The notes: generated by a model not told the origin, from the sequence alone. A stretch of DNA of 64,000 nt from Nemophila menziesii (GCA_029959085.1 JARWIR010000017.1:21999507-22063506); one strand, 5' to 3'. Positions 11,790 through 23,520 are shown, counted from the stretch's first letter. Translations and numbers: made by a program.

Positions 11790-12467
11790 ATCATGAATCC
11801 AAGGTTAACGATGATGCATCCTTTAACTTAGGGAAATCCTTTTCAACTGTCGTTGCCCGTGACTGGAAATGAGAGGTAGTTTTTGGATTCGCCATGAACT
11901 CCTTTGCTTGCTCAAGTTTCGAGGAGGAAGCAAAGGCATTACGTAGCGCACTACGTTTTGTCATGGGAAATGTCTCATCATGCACCACTGTTAAATCTGA
12001 TGCAGAAGCAGCTATTCATGTTGTGCAGTCTCCTAGCGTCAAGGACGGAACTAGAATGAAAAATTTGGGAGGGGGGGGAGGGGAGGCAAAATATTAATAA
12101 CTTTTATTTTTATTTTGTTATAAGGATAAAAAATTGGTTTTTAAAAATCTTTGGGGGGGGGGGCCTCGACCCCAATTTTTATAAGCTAGTTCCGTCCCTG
12201 CCTGGCGTGCACTGTGCTAAGAAGAACATGTCTATCCTAAAAGACATCAGAAGCATAGCCAAAGCCCACCCTCATATTCAAATTCGTGGAATTAGAAGAA
12301 CTGCAAATTTGACTGTGGATTGCATTGTTAAGGCTTTCTCTAAGTATTCCTTTCCTATTAATTGGATTCGTAATTTGCTAGTTGATCTTACAACAATTTG
12401 TGTAATGATTATAAGTCCTTTGTCTCTTGAGAAAATTACTCAAGGGGTATTGAAGACACCACCTTAA
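11790..12467 (+). pseudogene. LINE RNase H (RVT_3) fragment split by a MITE
   Basis: On plus: VVARDWK, a stop, EVVFGFAMNSFACS, then FEEEAKALRSALRFVMGN (catalytic-Glu region) and VKSDAEAAIHVV (Asp motif). After a 161-bp insertion the frame resumes with HCAKKNMSILKDIRSIAKAH, then GIRRTANLTVDCIV, matching the R..N..(A/V)D end of the domain. Removing the insertion and one target copy restores one frame across the junction. One in-frame stop lies upstream. It belongs to a different LINE lineage from the two copies to its left. Confidence 0.8.
12040..12200. mobile_element. 161-bp hAT-type MITE
   Basis: Terminal inverted repeats CAAGGACGGAACTAG and CTAGTTCCGTCCCTG bound a G-run/C-run interior. The 8-bp flanks are CCTAGCGT (12032-12039) and CCTGGCGT (12201-12208), 7 of 8 identical, which is the hAT target length. 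CAGGGACGG-type tips fit hAT MITEs. The host sequence is continuous across it. Confidence 0.87.
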
Positions 12468-14115
12468 GACCCAACAAGACCGGGTCTATATCATCTTCTT
12501 ACTAAAAGCCACAAACTAAATTTAACACTATAAGCCAAAAAACCAATTACTTTTTTATCCCTTTTTGTTTTTTATTTCTCTATATATACTATTTTTTATC
12601 AAATGAAAATTAAAACCCAAAAGTATCTCCCACTCTCCTCTCTCATCAACAAATGAAAACACAAAGCAACCTTCTTCTCCAATCGAGCGGAACCCTACCG
12701 GAGCAAAAAGCTGCTGTCGTCCGTTCGTGAAGAAATCGAGCTGCGAACGAATCCGAGTTGGTCAGATTTACTCTGGCGATCTTCTTCATCTCAGGTGAGA
12801 CTCCGATCTGCAGTAACTCCGAGCTCAGCAACTCCGATCTCCAGACAGAGCTTTGCAGTGCTGTGCTTCGAGGCCGGAGCTTCCTCGTCGAATCTAGATC
12901 TAGAGTGTGAGGAAGAATCCACAGATCTCGATGAAGAAACAAATCTGTTCGGAGCTCAGTGTTCGTGATTTCTGCCATGGTTCTTCGTCGAAGGTCGCCG
13001 TTGCTGCTTAGGAGTTCCGCCACTGTTGCTCAAGAAGCTCCAGCTTTAATGGAAGCTTTGTGAAATTATTCTATCTGTGGTCTTCCTAACGTGAAGATTA
13101 AGCTGTAAAGATCCAAATATTTTTTCTTTAGTTATAAATGATTCAGTTTATGTACTTTTGATAAAGATAGATGTTCAAGGATAGGAATATCATGTACTTA
13201 GGGGAGCTTTGAAACTATTATCGAGAAAGAAAGGTGAAGCTCCTTATCTAATATATGAAGAAGATGAGCGTTTATTACAAGCTAGTAATAGTAGTGCTAA
13301 AAAGATTAGGGGTTTTCTTCAATCATTGGGTTATAATCATTGTACTCAACATGGTACTAATGCACACTGCACCAAAACAGATTGAGATTATATTGTTGTT
13401 TTGCAAAGAGAATCATATTTGTAAATGTTGTGCTTAATTTGATTCAACAGATTTTCTTTTGTGTTGTATTATCAGTACTCAACAACTTGGTGAATTGTGC
13501 AGATTGGGTGATTTTTTCTTCTTTTTTTTCATGTAATTATAATGTAATAATATTGTTTTTTTGTTTTTTTTTTGCAATTTTGTAATATTAGAGTTGTCTT
13601 TTCCATATAAATAACTTTGAATAAAGAAAACAATAAAACTCAACAACTTTTTTTCGCAGACTCAGTAAAGTTACTGAGCAAACAAGCATGCTCAGTAAAG
13701 CGACTCAACAAAAAAATTCGAATACTCAGCAACTTTTTTCGACACTCAACACTTTTTCCGATACACATCAACTTTTTCCTATGTTTATTACCCCATGCTC
13801 ATGAACTTTTTTCCATGATCAGAACTTTTTCCATGCTCATAACTTTTTTCGGAGGTGGTTGGCGGTGATCGGCGCTGATCGGAGCTGGAATCATTGATAG
13901 TTAATGAAGGATGAGAGAGAGAAAATGATAAAGGAGGATAGAAATTAATGGTAATCGAGGAGAGAAAATAATGGTAATGGAGGTGAGAGAATAATCAATT
14001 TTTTTGTCTTATATACAATATAAGGGTAGTAATGACAATGGGCATCTTAGAGGCCTCTTTGGAGGAGAGAGGAATGAACTAGTTCCTTTGTGGCACTAAG
14101 ATGGTATTCAAGACT
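12445..14115. mobile_element. Possible TIR element of ~1.65 kb with gene-like interior
   Basis: The left edge (TTGAAGACACCACCTTAAGA near 12450) and the complement of the right edge (CTTGAATACCATCTTAGTGC, near 14095-14115) are similar in inverted orientation, though with several mismatches. Between them lies GC-richer sequence at 12650-13050 with short ORFs, an open stretch at 13203-13385, and a degenerate run of tcagcaactttttt-like words at 13640-13860. I cannot define a clean target duplication, so the boundaries and the class are uncertain. Confidence 0.3.
13203..13385 (+). pseudogene. Unidentified coding-like fragment
   Basis: A 60-codon open stretch beginning GALKLLSRKKGEAPYLIYEE and containing AKKIRGFLQSLGYNHCTQHG before a TGA. 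The composition is protein-like, unlike its surroundings. I do not recognise the family. A stop lies 18 bp upstream and no start codon fits, so it may be one exon of a captured or decayed gene. Confidence 0.25.
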
Positions 14116-15470
14116 AAATGGGTAATTGACCCTTGTTTATTCTGTCATGTATTAGTTCAGGCTTGCATATCACTTTTAATATAACACTTATTTTGCCTAC
14201 AAAAAGAATTTCCAAAAAAAAAGAGAAACTTTTACTAACCAGTTTCCTTCAATTTTGTATGACCGAACCGAAGAAAAGATTGTTTATTTTAGAGGAAAAT
14301 ACAATCTAAGGCCTAAAATTCCACAACTTTACATTTTAAATCCTAACTAGAATTTTGTTCTATTAAAGCCATTGGTTTGTTTTTTGACGTTTTACCCTTT
14401 CTTGGTCTAAACAAAATAATCTTTTACTTTTTCAGATGGGTCTCGCAACTAGGTCGGATATATAACTGTGATGGGTACGGACCCGAAGCGTTCGTAATGT
14501 TTTATTAATTAGTTTATTTTTTATTAAGTCCTTTATAGTATGTGGGTCTGGACCCATCTCGATCAAAGTTCTTGGGGCTGTACCTATTAGGCACAAAAAC
14601 AAAAAAGGAATCTATTCAACTTGTAGAATTGGGCTATACCCATGGCCCTAAAATTATCCCTTCACCCATATTTGGGTTGTACTCATCGGGAACAAAATAA
14701 ACTAGATTATTATTGGGTTGTACTAATTAAATAGCACTCGATATTCTGGATCAAAGATCCAAAATATATCCATTCGCACTAACAGATCTGTAAACAACAC
14801 AAAAAACTTGAAAAACATAATGGGCTGGCTCCACCAGGAACAACGAAATAGTATAAAAAAATCACAACCCCTTCACGCTTGAGAATGGATCCACAAACGG
14901 TGAAGAGAATGGGTCCACGAACGGCAGTGTCCATGGCTCCCAAGCGAAGATCCGACAGTTTCTTGGTCGGTTTTCATGTGCAGGAGAGTGGAGGCGTGAA
15001 AGTGGGTGAATGGATCTCACGACGGCGGCAGTTTTCGTGTGCAGGAGAGAGGCGAGATGAAGGTGAGGCTTGGATGTCAGATCCAGTGGTTTTATGGTGG
15101 AGAATGGGCCATGATGGTGGCGGCGGTGTTGGGTGGCGATAGTGATGCTGATGAAGATGGCGGTGCTGAAGAAGTGGGAGGGGAGGCGTCGGTGCTACTA
15201 ATAAAGATGGAGGGGAGACGTTGGTGGGTAGGTCAGAGAAGAGAGAGAGGATAACGTGAGAGAGAAGAGTGAGGGGTTGGTAAGAGGGTGGGTAAATCAA
15301 ACGCTATATCAGTTTTGTGTTTTGATTTTGGGTATTTCTCTGTTATTAATAGGGAAGAGGGCTGTTTTGGGGTTTTTACCCTATTTAGTTGGGTTGTAAC
15401 TAGTACTTTGGGGTTGGGACTTTTAATATAAAGACCCATAGTCTATGGGATATTTTTTATTTTAAAAGTA
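14116..15470. other. No recognisable gene
   Basis: AT-rich DNA to about 14850, then a purine-rich, GC-richer block (14880-15260) with repeated tgtgcaggagag and ggtggcggcggtg words. The block yields overlapping ORFs on both strands that look like composition artefacts. No domain, TIR or LTR was recognised. Confidence 0.45.
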
Positions 15471-15473
15471 ATG

Positions 15474-15600
15474 GGGTTTTCAATTAGGATTTTAAAGAAT
15501 CATTTAAAATCCGGATGTTTTCAGTTAGGAGTCTAAAGAATCATTAAAAATCCGACTGTTTTCAATCAAGAGTTTTTAAAATACTTTAAAATCTTATGGT
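15474..15600. repeat. Degenerate ~50-bp tandem repeat, three units
   Basis: Three successive units each read roughly TTTTCAATTAGGA, then TTTAAAGAATCA, then TTAAAATCCG, with drift in the third. Similar wording in complement occurs near 28060-28250 and 44700-44890, so it may be the subterminal part of a dispersed DNA element. Confidence 0.5.
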
Positions 15601-15654
15601 TATATAAAGTTTTGGATTTTTAATAGTCATTGGACTTTATAGGATTCTTGGGCT

Positions 15655-15760
15655 TGGGTATATATAAAAAACTACTCTACAAATCTCAATCCAAAAGAAG
15701 GGATTTCATAAAATCTCCCATAAGAAGAAAAAAAATCCTCCAAACGCCACTCAGGTAAGA
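15655..15760 (+). promoter_or_regulatory. Promoter-like TATA and leader with splice donor
   Basis: TATATATAAAA at about 15658 is followed by a short A/C-rich leader and, near 15753, a strong plant 5' splice site (CAG|GTAAGAAA) leading into a T-rich intron-like stretch. It lies 170-250 bp upstream of the PPR pseudogene, so it could be that gene's old promoter. This is inference from signals only. Confidence 0.3.
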
Positions 15761-15929
15761 AAAAAATTCTTTTTACTTTTGTGTATTATTAGGTTTATTA
15801 CTATGGATGTTATAATCTGTATTGTGCTTTGATTTTTTTTCTATTTTTCTTTGTTTCGTTCAATTTATTGAATAAATAATATTTTTTCTATGTATTTGGA
15901 AGTTGAATTGGCAATAACATGTATCTACC

Positions 15930-16161
15930 TCATACAATTTTTATGATGTTAGGATGTCTCATCAAAAGCGGGTATGTTCCTGATATTGTTACCTATAACA
16001 CCTTGATAAAAAGGGCCTCTTTCTTGAACATAGAGGAGAAGAGGCCTGTAAGTTGTTCGATAAAATATCAATGGAGAAACTTTGTGAGCATACTGAAGTT
16101 ACCTTTGGGGTCGTAATAAATGGGCTAGGCAAAACAGGGGACACACTTAAGTCTATCGAGT
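15930..16161 (+). pseudogene. PPR protein pseudogene, 5' part
   Basis: Pentatricopeptide repeats normally bind organellar RNA. Here KSGYVPDIVTYNTLIK is a classic PPR helix pair. After a frameshift near 16010 the next repeat reads GEEACKLFDKISMEKLCEH, then VTFGVVINGLGKTGDTLKS. The sequence stops at the hAT target site and resumes at 44389. Upstream repeats are absent or unreadable, so the gene was already damaged or truncated. Confidence 0.82.
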
Positions 16162-16513
16162 CAGCCTGGCTATCGGTCCCCGTTCTCCGGTCCACCGGGC
16201 CGAACCGGACCGAACCGTAGCAGGCTATCAGTTCAAGACCGCTCCGAACCGTCGAATACTTTGTCGGCTCGGTTCTTTAAAAAAAAAACATTACTTTGAA
16301 TCGGTCCGGACCTAACCAGACAGATAAGGATTTTTTTCTTAATTTAATTCACCGACTTTAATCAACCCAACCCTCGTTTTTAATTCACTTACCCACCCAC
16401 CCCTCTCTTTACTTCCTCTGTGCGATACATTAACTCTTCTGTACACTCATCTCTCTCATATTCTGACTACTCTCTAATCCTCAACCTAATCTGAATCTAA
16501 ATTCTATAGTATA
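16162..16513 (+). other. hAT 5' terminal region
   Basis: The first ~150 bp are packed with CCGAACCGGACCGAACCG-like words in both orientations. The matching 3' terminal region (44220-44386) has CGGTTCAG, GGACCGGATCGG and GGTCCGAACCGGTC. Such subterminal repeats are known binding sites for hAT transposases. No coding sequence. Confidence 0.6.
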
Positions 16514-18058
16514 TGATGTTTCCTCATTTGTCATGAATTAATATTAGTTAGAGACATCATTTTTAGTGTTTTAGAAGTCTAAATACTCGATTTTCACATG
16601 ATATAGTGCACTTTCCTATTTCTAGTCTCGATTTAATGATTTATTGTTTTTAGAGCATATTGGGTTTAATTATTTATTTAGTGTGAAGCTTTAAAGATAT
16701 ATATTGAGATTAATTAGATGCCAAGTCAATTCTAAGAGATAAAGGAAAGAAGATATACATGGAAATTGGAGAAAAGAAAGGAAAAACTAGGATATGGAAA
16801 GATAAAGTTGCCAAATAAATATGAATTCCAGCACCCACGAGCACAAAAGGGCTTATATCTCAATATTGGTGAAGAATTTGGAAGAATGGTCAAGAGCAAA
16901 GTTAAAGATCTTTCTGAGACGATCAGTTTCGACTATTGGAACGCGTCAAACGGATAAGTATTGAAGCAGTTATGACCAAAACAAAAATGTAGATGATTGT
17001 TATCTTTTCTATATTTTAGGGTTACGAATTTGAGTTGGGCTAGAAGTCCATTACTTGTCTTCTACTCCAAGAAAATGAATTATGTCTTCTAAACACCTAT
17101 AAATATACCCTTATATCCCTTGTAAATCATCCTTGCCTCCCATTAATTAGTCTTTAGGTTTATTATCATTAGAGTTATTGTAGAGAGCAAAATGAAGTCT
17201 TTTATTCAATCTTTTAGTTTATTTCTTTCAGGTATGAACTAATTTTCCCATAGCTTGGGTTTTGCATTATGTATAATCTATGAATTCTATTTTCTTTCTA
17301 TCTAATTTTTTTTTGAAAATTATATGTTATAATTTGATATTAGCTGCTTACCCATATATTTGTTTATGTGTTTTGAATTATTGCATGTCCTAAACCTGAT
17401 CACTTTAGGCTTTCTTAATAGTAGTTAGATGGTCGCCCGGAAGGGGTGGCTAATTATTGAAACGCCACATAACGTCTAGTGTCCGATATTGGTCTTGACA
17501 ACACCGATTCCAATTAGATAGTCATTAGAGTTTGTTTTAATCACTATCACTATGTTTGGAATTGAATTGCTTAGGGCCTTGGTGGCGCTTGATAACCCTA
17601 AGTTTAGGCTGCCTCGTGGTTGTGACGTAGCCCCCTAGTCGCTCTCAAGGTCTAGGGTATGGGAATTTAGAATCCTGACTAAGTATTTAAGAGCTATTAT
17701 CTCTCTTATTGCTTAGAATTTGATAGAAAGAATTAGAAGGATTAGTGCATACTAGCAAAACCTAAGCTATATCTCTCATCTCATATTTCTCCTATTTATT
17801 TTATTGTATTTACTTTTCATTAGTTTAATTACTTCTCTCTCAATTTATTCATCTTAATTTTCTGTATTTTAATTAATTACTTTCTGCTCTTAATTATTAC
17901 TCATTCGTATAACACACTAAGTCCCTGAGAACGAACTTTCTTATCATAAAAACTTGCATACGTCCTGTAATACTTGCAGTTCGTGCGTATCTAGGGTGAT
18001 TTGTGCATCGTTTATATATCTTTTATTCTATTATTTTATCACACCCTAGGAAACACCA
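16514..18058 (+). mobile_element. Solo LTR, Athila-like subfamily A
   Basis: Begins TGATGTTTCC and ends AACACCA, with a 5-bp TSD GTATA at 16509-16513 and 18059-18063. A TATA box (CTATAAATA) lies near 17097. The sequence is homologous along its length to the LTRs at 45810 and 57211. Both flanks are hAT-internal DNA and no internal retroelement sequence is present, so it is a product of LTR-LTR recombination. Confidence 0.9.
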
Positions 18059-18063
18059 GTATA

Positions 18064-19844
18064 ATATATACTATCTATTGTATAATCTATTGGTAAGTAA
18101 TTAAGTATATGATGGGTTTTCGGTTTCGCATACTATCTATCATATTCGGATTATCAAGTATGGTGGGTTTTTGATTTTGGATTTCTTGATCTTCATATGT
18201 TTATCTTAAATGGTAATATCCATTGGCTCAAATCTTGTCTATTTATTAGCCATATCATTAACTTTTGATCTTTAATTATCTTGTATTCTTGTGCATGGGT
18301 GAAATAATGTATTCTATGAATGATTTTATGCATTTGGGTTGAAGGTTGGTGATGCAGTTATGGGTATTGTTCTCTATACTCCTTGGTTTATGTTAATTTT
18401 GTGGTTTTAGTCGATGATGTTATGCAAAATTAGTTGCTTTATTGGATAATGAGAATATTTGGTTTGAAATTGTTATGCAAACTAAAATTGTTAATTTAAT
18501 TTTGAAATTGTTAATTTAATTTTGAAATTGTTAATTTAATTTTGAAATTGTTAATTCTGAAATTGATTTGCAAACTGAATTTCGAAATTGAGAATATTTT
18601 GCATAAAATCTTTCTGTGGTTCCAAAATGACAATATTTTGAGGGAAATAGCTATACAAAGTGCTTCTTAGATGAGAAATTGACCACCTAGTGACCTAATT
18701 GGTTGAATTTGCTTAAAAAGAGTACATTTTGTATTAAAAAAATGGTACTTTTATTCACAGGTATTTCGAAATTCTAATGGAAAATCCCTAATTTGTTTAA
18801 ATTTGTTTCAATTAATGGTTAATTAAGTGGTTTTGGAACTATAAGTTCATGGTTAACAACAAAGGTTTTGGAACTATAAGATTTTGGTTGAAACAACAAA
18901 GGATTTTGTGTTTTACAGGATGAACTTGTATTTGGTAAAATTTGCTTCAAAATTAGTGGGTGATTTCCGATACTTTGGAGGAAAGTCCCTGTATTTTGAC
19001 TACTATGGTAAGTAGATGGTTTTGAACCCATGTGTAATTTATATGATTTTGAGGGATTTTGGATTTTCTGCAATTTTCGATACTTGGTTTTGGAAAGAAA
19101 ATCGCTAGTTTTTGATAAATTTGTGGGAAAATTAATGGTTTGTGCTATATTGGTCCTGTTTTTGGTGAAGTTTTCTACATTTGTTGAATTGATTTTCGAA
19201 AATTGCAACTTTAGTCCCTGTGTATCTTGAAAAAAAATAATATTTCAATTAGGCTATATATATTACAATTTGGATAATGAATATAATACAATTTGGCAAA
19301 GTGGATTCCCTTTGAGTAGTTGAATTTGCATGTTTGGTCCCTTTGAAATCATAATTTACGAATTAGAGGAATCGGTTAAGAATGTTAGAATCAGGTAGTT
19401 TAAATTGTGGGTTGAATTGACAAAAATAGTTGATTGTTTTTAAAAATTGATGGGTTTTTAGTTCTTGAAAATGCAAATCATCCCTTTCTTTAAACAAAAA
19501 TGATGACAAACTTTTATATATACAATCTTTTATGAGAAATTGACCCCTTATTTTTCATAAACTTTGGATTCGGATATAAAGGAATTTCTGAAATGATGAT
19601 TTAAAATATGATTTTTAGCATTTGAGTCCCTACACGATATTGATTTTTCATTTTTGTACCAACATATCACTTGGGCTGTTTTGGGGATGACATTGCAATA
19701 CTAAATTGTTTTTAAGTATAGAGTATTTGCAATGTAACATGAAATTGCCAAGTTGTTGTATTTCTAACATTTGAAAAATATAATTGGGGTTTATGGGGGT
19801 ATATTCAATTGGGAGTTCGTTGGATTTTTTTGGACTTTAAAAGT
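18064..19844. other. hAT-internal AT-rich DNA without genes
   Basis: T/G-rich sequence on plus with many ttttggtt and gaaattg words. Short ORFs are low-complexity. It contains the small tandem array listed separately. I see no protein homology. Confidence 0.5.
18487..18560. repeat. 20-bp tandem repeat, ~3.7 copies
   Basis: The unit TTGTTAATTTAATTTTGAAA is repeated head to tail almost perfectly, then decays into TTCTGAAATTG. Confidence 0.85.
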
Positions 19845-20345
19845 TGATGTCTCCTTATTTGTTATGAATTAATCCTAGTTGGAGACATCATTTTTAGTGT
19901 TTTAGAAGTCTTTCTAGTCGATTTTCCCATGAATTATTACACTTTCCTATTTCTAGTCTTGATTTAATAAATTATTGTCTTTAGAGCATATTGGGTTTAA
20001 TTATTTATTTAGTTTGAAGCTTTAAAGATAATTATGGAGATTAATTGATTACCAAGTCAAAGGCTAAGAGATAAGGAAAGAATATAAGCATGGAAGTTGA
20101 AGATAAGGAAACAAAACCTAAAGTATGAAAAGAAAAAGCTGCCAAATAAATCTGAATTTCACCATCCACGACCACAAATCAGCTCATATATCAAAATAGG
20201 TGAGGAATTTGGAAGAATGGTCAAGAGAAAAGTTAAATATCTTTACGAGACGATGACTTTCGACTACTCATACGCGTCAAACGGATAAGAATTGAAGCTG
20301 TTAGGACCAAAACAAAAACGGGTCTGATTTCATATTTTAGGGTTA
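19845..20345 (+). repeat. Truncated 5' LTR of element II
   Basis: About 500 bp homologous to the start of LTRs 16514, 45810 and 57211, including the perfect inverted repeat TGATGTCTCC/GGAGACATCA. Breaks off after TTTTAGGGTTA, where the other LTRs continue for another kilobase. Confidence 0.85.
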
Positions 20346-20377
20346 ACAGAAACAATAATCAGAACAAAATTGAACAA

Positions 20378-21540
20378 GACCTCCCAGGTTTGAGAGTGCC
20401 GTTCCATGTTCAACCATTAGGTTACCGTCCTTCGGAGATCCAAAATATTAAATTTCGACCCGATCCGGGTATGCTCAGTTCATTTCAAAGTTTTGGACTC
20501 TACAGTGGTACAACAATTCAAGATCCGGTAAGAGCGATTCAGAAGTTTATGCAGATTTGTGATGCTTATGTTACTCCAGGCATTACACGCGAGCAACTGT
20601 ATTGTCATATGTTTTCATTCTTTCTGACCAGTAGAGCTGGTGAGTGGCTAGATAGGCAACCACCAAGTACAATCAATACATGGACAGAACTTCAAGGCGC
20701 ATTCTTTAACCGTTTTTATCCCAAGAGTATGAGACTCAAAGACCAAAGCGAGCTTGCAAAGTTTTGTCAAGAGAATGGAGAAGAAGTAGGAGAAGCATGG
20801 ATAAGGTTTCAACAGAAGTTAACTAGATGTCCCCTCTATAGTTACACCCCATCATTACAGTTACCTATATTCTATGAAGGTATCAATAGAGAAAGTAGAT
20901 TAAAGGTAGATAACCTTGGAAGGGGAAATTTAGTGTCTATGGATCCTGCTGAAGCTACCGAGGTTTTAGAAAATATTTTCGAACAAGAAAGGAGTTGGCC
21001 ATCTTCGCGAGCTCCTATTACCAATGCCCGAGGTACGCTTCGTTTAGATGCAGAAACTGCAAACTCAGCTCAATTATCCACATTAGAGAATCAAATCAAA
21101 GAACTTAAGCTTGAGATGCAGAGAATGTAGTGCAAGAAGCACAAGGTTGTCAACACTGTGGGGTAAATAATCATACATGGGAAGAGTGCGAAGGAAATCC
21201 ACAATCTGTTTATTTCATATCCAATAGAGGAGGTTATCAATTTGGTAACAGGAATCATCCGGGTATGCAGTATTCAAATCCACAAGGGCCCGCTAATCCT
21301 GGTCATTATCAACCACGTCCCCAAAATAACTCATTCCAATCAAGAGGTCGGTATCAAAATCAATATCAGAATAGACCTACCCCTCCACAACAACCTGTTC
21401 AAGATGCCTATACCGAGTCGTTAGCTCAGAAAGCTCTACCACAGTACCCTCAGGAGGGAGCTGTGGATAATCAACAATTGACGAAATTTATGGATCTTAT
21501 GACCACTAATATGCATTCCCAGAGCGAGAAGTTACGATAA
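20378..21540 (+). pseudogene. gag polyprotein of element II
   Basis: Retrotransposon gag domain: FRPDPGMLSSFQSFG, FMQICDAYVTPGITREQLYC, then WTELQGAFFNRFYP. A coiled-coil-like segment (LSTLENQIKELKLEMQRM) ends at a stop near 21128. In a neighbouring frame follows a CCHC knuckle (CQHCGVNNHTWEEC) and a Q/N/P-rich tail. The N-terminus is missing. Closely parallel to gag at 47486. Confidence 0.87.
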
Positions 21541-21729
21541 CAAGAATCTTCAATTCAGATTTTAGGTACTCAAGTAGAACAGATGAACAAAGTTCTAACA
21601 AGCATTATGGAACAAAAAGAATTGAAGGCTATCGAAGGAGGTGATGACAATGTTGGGTTCAAAGCTTGCCAGTCTATTTGGCTTGAGATTGAAGAAAAGA
21701 AGGAAGTACCACATGCTTCCTAAAGTGCC

Positions 21730-22545
21730 GTGGAAGTTCCGAGTACCGAAGAAGAACCAACCAAGTCTAGCCCCGTGGACTCTAACTGTTCTGAGAGTGA
21801 TGTGGAGGAAGATTCAGAAAAATCTGAATTTATACAGCTTCTGAAAGATATGCAAGAAGAGATTAGATCGGTTATGGAGTTCCAAGCTGAGAGAGCTAAA
21901 GAGAAAGAGGAAGAAGCCTCAAAAGAACCAAGAGTTGAAGTTGCACCTGCTGTGCAAGAAAAGGAAGAAGAAGAGAAGGTGGAATCGCCATCAGTTGTTC
22001 ATACAGTGTCATCAACTATTCCCGATACAAATCCGAAACGTGACATTGAACTCAAGACATTTGTAGAGGCGTACACTCCTGAAAATATCAACGCCCAATT
22101 GCTTGAGATTGCGAAGAAAGGGCTTACACCGCAACAAGTTTTTACGCAAGTTATTCATGAGAAAGAAGCGAGTGTAGAAGCCAAGAGAGAGACTGTGAGA
22201 GTCTCAACAAGAAGAACAGAAAAAGAGTTACCATTGAAACTCAAAGATCCGAGAAGCTTCAATCATCCTATTCAAATAAATGGTATGCTCAAGGTGAAAG
22301 CTATGTACGATGTGGGTTCAGGTGTGAATCTTATGCCAAAGTCCGTGTTCGAGAGACTTGGACTTTAAAAATCAGAGAAAGCTCCAGTGAAGTTGCAGTT
22401 TGCTGACAACTCACTTTCCAAGACATGGGGAACAGTGGAGGACGTACTTGTCCGATAAGGTAATATCACCATCCCTACTGACTTTGTTATACTTGATTTC
22501 GATGCAGATAAGCAAGTTCTAATCATACTTGGAAGGCCTTTCATG
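21730..22545 (+). pseudogene. Aspartic protease region of element II
   Basis: An acidic, Glu-rich leader precedes KAMYDVGSGVNLMPKSVFER, the Athila-type protease active-site region (usually D-L-G-A-S); here the motif is DVGSG. After a stop at 22366, KLQFADNSLSKTWGTVEDV and IILGRPFMDKSQSVIN continue the fold. Confidence 0.8.
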
Positions 22546-22989
22546 GACAAAAGTCAAAGTGTAATCAACTTCCAAGAAGGGACCATTACCCTTCATGCTA
22601 AGAACGTATCTGAGACATTCTATGTCTTGGGTAAGAAACCAAGGAAGTTAGATCCCACCGTTCCTATCATCCACATCCTTTCACATTACAAAGTCCCTAA
22701 AGAGAAGATCCATGAAAAGCCTGTGGATACTGATCCAAACATTGAGTTTGGGGTTGGCCATGAAGTCCTATGGAAAGCTCACAAACCAGAAAATAGGCCA
22801 CGAAGTTACAAAGACTCGTGGATGGGACCATTCATCGTTACTAAGGTTGTTTTAGCTAAGGTGATAGAAATCAGACCCAAAAAGGGGATCAAGCGCAGAT
22901 TAGTTGACGTTCATAGCCTTGCTCGTTGTTGGGGAGTCTATATTCGCAAATCTTGTAGAGGTAACGCGTCTAACTTTAAAAGACGTTAA
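22546..22989 (+). pseudogene. Protease-to-integrase C-terminus fusion
   Basis: One open frame runs from the protease tail (FQEGTITLHAKNV) straight into an integrase C-terminal-like segment (GHEVLWKAHKPENRPRSY, DSWMGPFIVTKVV, RLVDVHSLARCW). About 3 kb of RT, RNase H and integrase core found in the complete element is missing. The join keeps frame, so a gag-protease-tail product could once have been made. Confidence 0.65.
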
Positions 22990-23149
22990 ATAAAAGTGTT
23001 GTACAGGAGACAACCCACATTTTTTTTATGTTTTTAGTTTGTGTTTAGTTGATATTGCATATTTGAGAAAGGTATTAGTGTTTTTGATGTTCAGGTCTTA
23101 GAGAAATCGAGTTTTGGGAGAAAAACGAAATTTTTTGGAAAATTCAGAT

Positions 23150-23520
23150 CACACCACCGGCATTGCCGGTCCTCATGGCCGGTAAGCCGGCGGTCAGAAA
23201 ACCCGAGGCCATGGGTATCGCCACGTGTTTAATGCCGAGAGTTAGCTTTCGAGAGATGCCAGCACCGGTATGCCGGTCGAAAATTCCGGTATGCCGGCCA
23301 GGTCAAAAACATGTGCCCACGGGTGTCGTCACGTGTTCAAGACAGAAACTTATTTTTTCGAGCGACAGCAGCACCGGCATGCCGGGCATTACGACCGGTA
23401 TGCCGCCTAGAACGAAAACCCGTGCCCACGTGTTCAAGCCTCGGGTATTTTGACGTAACTCGGATTTCAAGAACAGCAGCACCGGCATGCCGGGCCCTAC
23501 GACCGGTATGCCGCCCAGCG
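23150..23520. repeat. GC-rich ACCGGTATGCCGG palindrome cluster (element II)
   Basis: At least eight near-palindromic words of the form CCGG(C/T)ATGCCGG or ACCGGTATGCCG occur in 370 bp, separated by 20-50 bp, in otherwise AT-rich DNA. Secondary repeated words such as CGTGCCCACG and CACGTGTTCAAG recur. ORFs on both strands here are by-products of the repeat. A homologous cluster is at 54540-54910. Confidence 0.8.

Noticed and set aside
12646..13023. 125-codon minus ORF
   Set aside because: S/R/L-rich composition in a GC-richer patch, no domain, and no supporting splice or start context; left as part of a doubtful element.
14879..15300. Overlapping ORFs on both strands
   Set aside because: Purine-rich low-complexity DNA keeps several frames open by chance.
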